Positions 3,955 to 7,154 of a stretch of 7,154 nt of DNA are shown piece by piece. Source of the stretch: Candidatus Nesterenkonia stercoripullorum (GTDB taxonomy: Bacteria; Actinomycetota; Actinomycetes; Actinomycetales; Micrococcaceae). Position numbers and translations under genes: made by a program. How positions within the stretch are numbered: the stretch's first letter is position 1; each line of letters begins with the position of its first letter. Where the stretch lies: NCBI GenBank assembly GCA_019114115.1, contig DXGD01000496.1:1-7154 (forward strand), in the 5' to 3' direction. The notes beneath the pieces are model-generated. The model had not been told where the DNA came from. It saw only the letters and a program-made list of their open reading frames with translations, and made no database searches.

Positions 3955-6609
3955 ATGATCTTCGCGGAGGAGATCGGACAGGCGAAGACGGCCCTGCGCG
4001 ACGGGTGGAGCGTGCGGATCTGCGGAGACCGCGGCAGCGGACGGTCCCAGATCGCCGCTGAGGTCGCGGAAGCGCTGGAACGCACCGGCGACACCGTCCA
4101 CCGGTGCAGCGGCGAGCCCTCTGCCCGCGACTCGCCGCGCCATGTGCTCTCCCAGCTGGTCCTCGATCTGGGCTTGGATCCGCAGAACCCCAATCTCACC
4201 TCACTGATCGACCAGGTGTGCAGGAGCCTCACCCCCGACGCCGTCCTCCTCGTAGACGATACGCACCAGCTCGACGCCGTCTCCCGGCGTGCCCTGGCCA
4301 CCATCCGCGCACGCACCGGCGTCCGCACGATCCTCACCGATCACACGCCCAGGGGCAGCTTTTCAGCCGCACCCCCGGACGAGTCCGGCGGCGCGGGCGG
4401 GTCGGGCGAGCCGGAAGGATCGGGGGGACCGAGTGGATCGGGCGCCCTGAGTGGATCTGGCGATCTGAGCGGATCGGACGGACGGAATGGATCGCGGGAT
4501 GCCGCACCGCCGTCGCAGATCCTGCGGGAGAGCCGTCTCTCCAGCGGGTTGCCCCTTCGCTGGCCGGAGCACGTGATCACCACCCGGCCGCTCGATCTCC
4601 CCGGGGCCGGTGCGCTCGCACGCGACATCCTAGGGGATCCGCTGTCCCCGGGGACGCTGACCCGGGTGCTGACGAAGACAGGCGGCCTGCCTCGGCTCAT
4701 CGAGACCCTCGTGGGCAGCGCAAGGCATCGCGGATTGCTGGAGCTCCGCGACGGAGCGTGGAGCCAGGTGGGCTACTCGATGTGGAACCTGGATATGGCC
4801 CCCGTCGTCGACGATCTCCTGGTGGAGGAACCGCCGGGGGTCGTGCAGCTGCTCCGAGCTCTTGCCCGCGACCCGTCCCTGACAGCCGGGCAGCTCACGG
4901 GCTCGTACGGGGCCGAGACCCTGCACTACGCCACTGAGCGCGGTTTCGTCAGGCCCTCGGCGGTCACAGGCACGCCGGGGCTCGTGGTGTGGCCTCCGAT
5001 CATCGCCGAGCGGTTCAGCCCCGAGCGGATCCCTGCGCTGACCGTGGGAACGCCCTCCGCGAAGGCCCCGGACTGGTGTGGCGCCCCGGAGGAGCTCTCA
5101 TCCTTGGCGACACGTTTCGTCGAGACAGCAGTGGAGGCGACGGGCCGCTCGCTCACTGCGTGGCTGAAGGAGCCGAGCATCGAGAACGCCCTGGCGTACT
5201 ATGCGGCCGCCTCGGGCGACCCTCGTCAGAGCGAGGAGCTGGAACGGGTGCTCGCGTCCACCAGGACGGATGGTCGTCCTGCGGACGCCGCGTCCTTCGG
5301 GCTCGCCTATGCACGCGCACAGTGGGCCGCGGTCCAGCGGCACGATGTCGATGCCGCCTACGAGCTGCTGGAACAGTTCGCCAGGGTTCACCCGCCGTGG
5401 CGTGGTTCTGCCGAGGCGGTGATGGCGTTGATCTCCGTGATGACCGGGCGCGGGGTTCCCGCCGATATCGACGCGCTGAAGGAGCCAGGTGAGGATCCGG
5501 CGGGCATCCGCGGCGTCTGCGCTGTGCTGGTGCTGCTGGCTGCCGGCCGCGTGGGCGAGGCACGAGCCATCGCTGACTCCTTCGTCCCCGTGTCCGAACG
5601 GCCTGCAAACTGGGGCCGGCAGGCACTGCAGTTCTTCGAAGGCGATGTCCGCGGGTCCCTTGAGTCGGCCGGGGCGGACCTGGGGCTTGCTGAGCAGACC
5701 CTGGACCGGGCTCTGTTCATGTCCTCGGCCTACACCTCGGTGATGGCGCAGCATTTCCTCGGGGAGTATCCAGGCGTGCAGCGCAGCCTCGACGCCATGG
5801 TCCTCGTGGGCCGCCCGGGGCTCGACTACACCGCCATGTACTCCGCTGCTCTGACCATGCAGGGCCTGGCCTCGCTGTTCAGCGGAGGCTTCGATCCACG
5901 GGACTCGTTCCTGAGCGAGTCGGCCACGCTGATGCCCCAGCCGGGGCCGTTCCTCGGCATGGGGACCGACGCCGTCCAGCCCATGCTCGTCGTGAACGGC
6001 CCGGCCGCGGCCTCGGACAGGCTGGCCGCCCAGACAGTACGGCGTCGTCGCGACCTGGGGTACCACACGGCTGCGGCACAGACCGCAGCGTCCGTCCTGG
6101 TCCATGCCTACGGCACGGCGACCTCCCGCGAGCTTCGCAACGCCCTGCGAGACGGCGACATCCCGGTGTACGCCAGCGCGGCCGAGCTCACCGCGCTCAT
6201 CGACGGCGGAGCCTCCGCTGATCGGCTCGGAGCCTTCCTGCGTCAGCGAAGCTCACCGGATCAGGCGAGCGTGCTGCGCTCGCTCCTGCTCTCCGCCTCC
6301 AGATTCTCGCTGTCCGACGGGGATGACGCCCGCTCGCGCGACCTGGAAGCCGTCGCGCAGCACGCCCTGGACCCCCTGATCAGCACGGCTCCCCGACCGC
6401 CGGATATCGGCACCGTCTCCGCGGGGCTGTCCCTGACCAGCCGGGAGCGTGAGGTCGTCCTGCTGGCGGGGACACGGAGCAATCGCGACGTCGCCGAACG
6501 GCTGGGTCTGAGCGTGCGCACCGTGGAGAACCACATCGCCCGGGCGGCCTCCAAGACCGGGATCAGGAACCGGGAGGACCTCTTCCGGCTTGTCGAGTCC
6601 CTGCGCTGA
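3955..6609 (+). CDS. Large LuxR-type (LAL-like) regulator with NTPase-like domain and C-terminal HTH
   Basis: An 884-residue regulator. The N-terminus carries a P-loop-like CGDRGSGRS (23-31), in which Arg30 replaces the usual lysine, and a Walker B-like AVLLVDDTHQLD (96-107). A KTGGLPRLIETL stretch (241-252) matches the conserved GGxP motif after the NTPase core in LAL/STAND proteins. Between the two parts, about residues 143-187 form a Gly/Ser-rich linker built from 18-bp repeats. Residues from about 310 to 820 are Ala/Leu-rich helical sequence, probably TPR-like. The C-terminal HTH (827-884) has LTSREREVVLLAGTRSNRDVAERL, then SVRTVENHIARAASKTGI, the classic GerE/LuxR fold. Such proteins bind DNA through the HTH and usually sense a ligand through the large middle region. 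Start: ATG at 3955 has GAGGGG (3943-3948) 6 bp upstream. It is probably a single-gene transcript, convergent with the signal peptidase gene. The regulon and ligand are unknown; the adjoining secretion gene is only a candidate target. Confidence 0.88.
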   Translation: MIFAEEIGQAKTALRDGWSVRICGDRGSGRSQIAAEVAEALERTGDTVHRCSGEPSARDSPRHVLSQLVLDLGLDPQNPNLTSLIDQVCRSLTPDAVLLVDDTHQLDAVSRRALATIRARTGVRTILTDHTPRGSFSAAPPDESGGAGGSGEPEGSGGPSGSGALSGSGDLSGSDGRNGSRDAAPPSQILRESRLSSGLPLRWPEHVITTRPLDLPGAGALARDILGDPLSPGTLTRVLTKTGGLPRLIETLVGSARHRGLLELRDGAWSQVGYSMWNLDMAPVVDDLLVEEPPGVVQLLRALARDPSLTAGQLTGSYGAETLHYATERGFVRPSAVTGTPGLVVWPPIIAERFSPERIPALTVGTPSAKAPDWCGAPEELSSLATRFVETAVEATGRSLTAWLKEPSIENALAYYAAASGDPRQSEELERVLASTRTDGRPADAASFGLAYARAQWAAVQRHDVDAAYELLEQFARVHPPWRGSAEAVMALISVMTGRGVPADIDALKEPGEDPAGIRGVCAVLVLLAAGRVGEARAIADSFVPVSERPANWGRQALQFFEGDVRGSLESAGADLGLAEQTLDRALFMSSAYTSVMAQHFLGEYPGVQRSLDAMVLVGRPGLDYTAMYSAALTMQGLASLFSGGFDPRDSFLSESATLMPQPGPFLGMGTDAVQPMLVVNGPAAASDRLAAQTVRRRRDLGYHTAAAQTAASVLVHAYGTATSRELRNALRDGDIPVYASAAELTALIDGGASADRLGAFLRQRSSPDQASVLRSLLLSASRFSLSDGDDARSRDLEAVAQHALDPLISTAPRPPDIGTVSAGLSLTSREREVVLLAGTRSNRDVAERLGLSVRTVENHIARAASKTGIRNREDLFRLVESLR
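4408..4497 (+). repeat. Five 18-bp in-frame tandem repeats in the LuxR-type gene linker
   Basis: Five degenerate 18-bp units start at 4408, 4426, 4444, 4462 and 4480. They encode EPEGSG, GPSGSG, ALSGSG, DLSGSD and GRNGSR. The shared DNA core is an AGT/AGC-like codon followed by GGATCG or GGATCT. The codons AGT, GGA, TCT and AAT used here are otherwise uncommon in this GC-rich gene, which fits recent expansion by slippage. As 18 is a multiple of 3, gain or loss of units would change linker length without a frameshift. Confidence 0.85.
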
Positions 6610-6630
6610 ACGCCGCGGCGGCCGCCTCGG

Positions 6631-6661
6631 ACGCCCGCCGTTCAGTGGTCGGCGGCGTGCT
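6631..6661 (+). terminator. Terminator candidate of the LuxR-type gene, in the convergent gap
   Basis: ACGCCCGCCG (6631-6640) pairs with CGGCGGCGT (6650-6658) in a 9-bp stem with one bulged C and a 9-nt loop, followed by GCTTTG. It starts 21 bp after the LuxR-type stop. The loop contains the complement of the opposing signal peptidase stop codon (6642-6644), so the hairpin could serve transcription from both sides, although only the + side has a short T-run. Confidence 0.5.
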
Positions 6662-7154
6662 TTGCCCGGTGGCGGTTCAGCCCCTCGGCCGATTCGAGGG
6701 AGCGGCTGCGGTGCCGCCGTCTCAGCAGCCGTCTCGCCTTCCGGCTGTCCGGGTCTGGGACCCCAGCACCGGCCCCGCCACCGTCACGGGCACCGGCACC
6801 TGCTGTGCGTGGCGGAGAGAGGATCAAGAACGAGCCGATCAGCACGCCGAGCGTGACGACGAGCCCGAACGGCGTCCGCAGGAAGAGCGCCAGATGACCC
6901 ATATACGGCACTGTCATCACGTGTTCACCCACTTCCCGGACGGGATAGGGCGAGGGGTCGTCCGCATCGTTGGCGTCCCCGCGCAGGGTGAGCAGAGTGA
7001 TGCCGTCGGGCGCCGATTCGACCCCCACCACGCGGTGGGTGACCAGTCCGTCGCCGTCCTGACGCGGCGCCGTGACGATATCGCCCCTGCCTACCTCAGA
7101 TGCCGGCACGGCCCTGGTCAGGGCGAGCGAGCCGACCGGCAGCTCGGGCTCCAT
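6642..7154 (-). CDS. SipW-type signal peptidase I (S26B), C-terminal part; 5' end outside window
   Basis: The last 170 residues of a membrane signal peptidase, cut by the right edge. The first visible residues, MEPELPVGSLAL, match the family's SMEP motif (B. subtilis SipW has SGSMEPEFNTGSLIL). The visible Met is therefore the one after the catalytic Ser, not a start codon, and the Ser plus the N-terminal membrane segment lie beyond the edge. VTHRVVGVE (38-46 of the fragment) supplies the His that replaces the lysine general base in SipW/archaeal-type enzymes. RGDANDADD (58-66) is the conserved GDxN box. VPYMGHLALFL leads into a C-terminal transmembrane helix (about 95-112), followed by a Gly/Ala segment and an Arg-rich cytoplasmic-type tail (RKARRLLRRRHRSRS). 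Such enzymes cleave signal peptides of special exported proteins, often encoded next to them. It is convergent with the LuxR-type gene with a 32-bp gap. Confidence 0.9.
   Translation of the reverse strand: MEPELPVGSLALTRAVPASEVGRGDIVTAPRQDGDGLVTHRVVGVESAPDGITLLTLRGDANDADDPSPYPVREVGEHVMTVPYMGHLALFLRTPFGLVVTLGVLIGSFLILSPPRTAGAGARDGGGAGAGVPDPDSRKARRLLRRRHRSRSLESAEGLNRHRAKHAADH

Noticed and set aside
3751..4143. Minus-strand open frame covering the gap before the LuxR-type gene
   Set aside because: It overlaps the start and P-loop region of the regulator. Its translation has no domain pattern and runs antisense across the putative promoter.
4104..4937. 277-codon plus-strand frame inside the LuxR-type gene
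   Set aside because: Out-of-frame reading of the regulator, extremely Arg/Pro-rich, without family features.
5098..6105. 335-codon open frame on the minus strand opposite the LuxR-type gene
   Set aside because: Antisense shadow of the regulator's helical region; low-complexity His/Gly/Arg-rich translation and no recognisable motif.
6617..6626. Perfect 10-bp palindrome GGCGGCCGCC (contains a NotI site)
   Set aside because: Such GC palindromes arise often by chance in DNA of this composition; the hairpin at 6631-6658 is the better terminator.
7152..7154. ATG at the right edge as the start of the signal peptidase
   Set aside because: Its position matches the Met after the catalytic Ser in the SMEP motif, so the true start lies beyond the window.

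Overview
The window is uniformly GC-rich with dense coding and strong G/C third-position bias. Its gene families (an LLM monooxygenase paired with a CE1759-type FMN reductase, a large LuxR-type ATPase regulator and a SipW-type signal peptidase) point to a high-GC actinobacterium, probably of the Micrococcales (Brachybacterium/Brevibacterium-like). The genus is a guess from overall character, not from a marker gene.

Layout, left to right. (1) 2-847 (+): the C-terminal part of a LacZ-type (GH2) beta-galactosidase, cut by the left edge and followed by an imperfect hairpin. (2) 975-3731 (+): a compact four-gene unit. It encodes a CE1758-like flavin-dependent luciferase-like monooxygenase, a MarR-family repressor joined to it by a GTGA stop/start overlap, a CE1759-like FMN reductase 17 bp further on, and a 110-residue GRAM-like protein 35 bp after that. 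A near-perfect 20-bp inverted repeat (938-957) lies just upstream of the first gene. An 11-bp-stem hairpin (3733-3772) begins 1 bp after the last stop codon. (3) 3955-6609 (+): an 884-residue LuxR-type regulator with an N-terminal NTPase-like domain, an 18-bp tandem-repeat Gly/Ser linker, a long helical region and a C-terminal HTH. It probably has its own promoter in the 223-bp gap before it. (4) 6642-7154 (-): a SipW-type signal peptidase cut by the right edge, convergent with the LuxR gene across a 32-bp gap containing a terminator-like hairpin.

How the genes may work together. The reductase should supply reduced FMN to the monooxygenase. The MarR protein probably represses the unit from the palindrome and releases when it binds a small aromatic or electrophilic ligand. 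The substrate is unknown, and the GRAM-like protein is an unexplained passenger. The LuxR regulator and the signal peptidase adjoin each other and may belong to an alternate-secretion locus continuing beyond the right edge, but that is inference from adjacency. No RNA genes, insertion sequences, CRISPR arrays, attachment sites or origins were seen. The most interesting items are the monooxygenase/MarR/reductase/GRAM unit with its palindrome, and the LuxR protein with an Arg-for-Lys change in its P-loop and a repeat-built linker.
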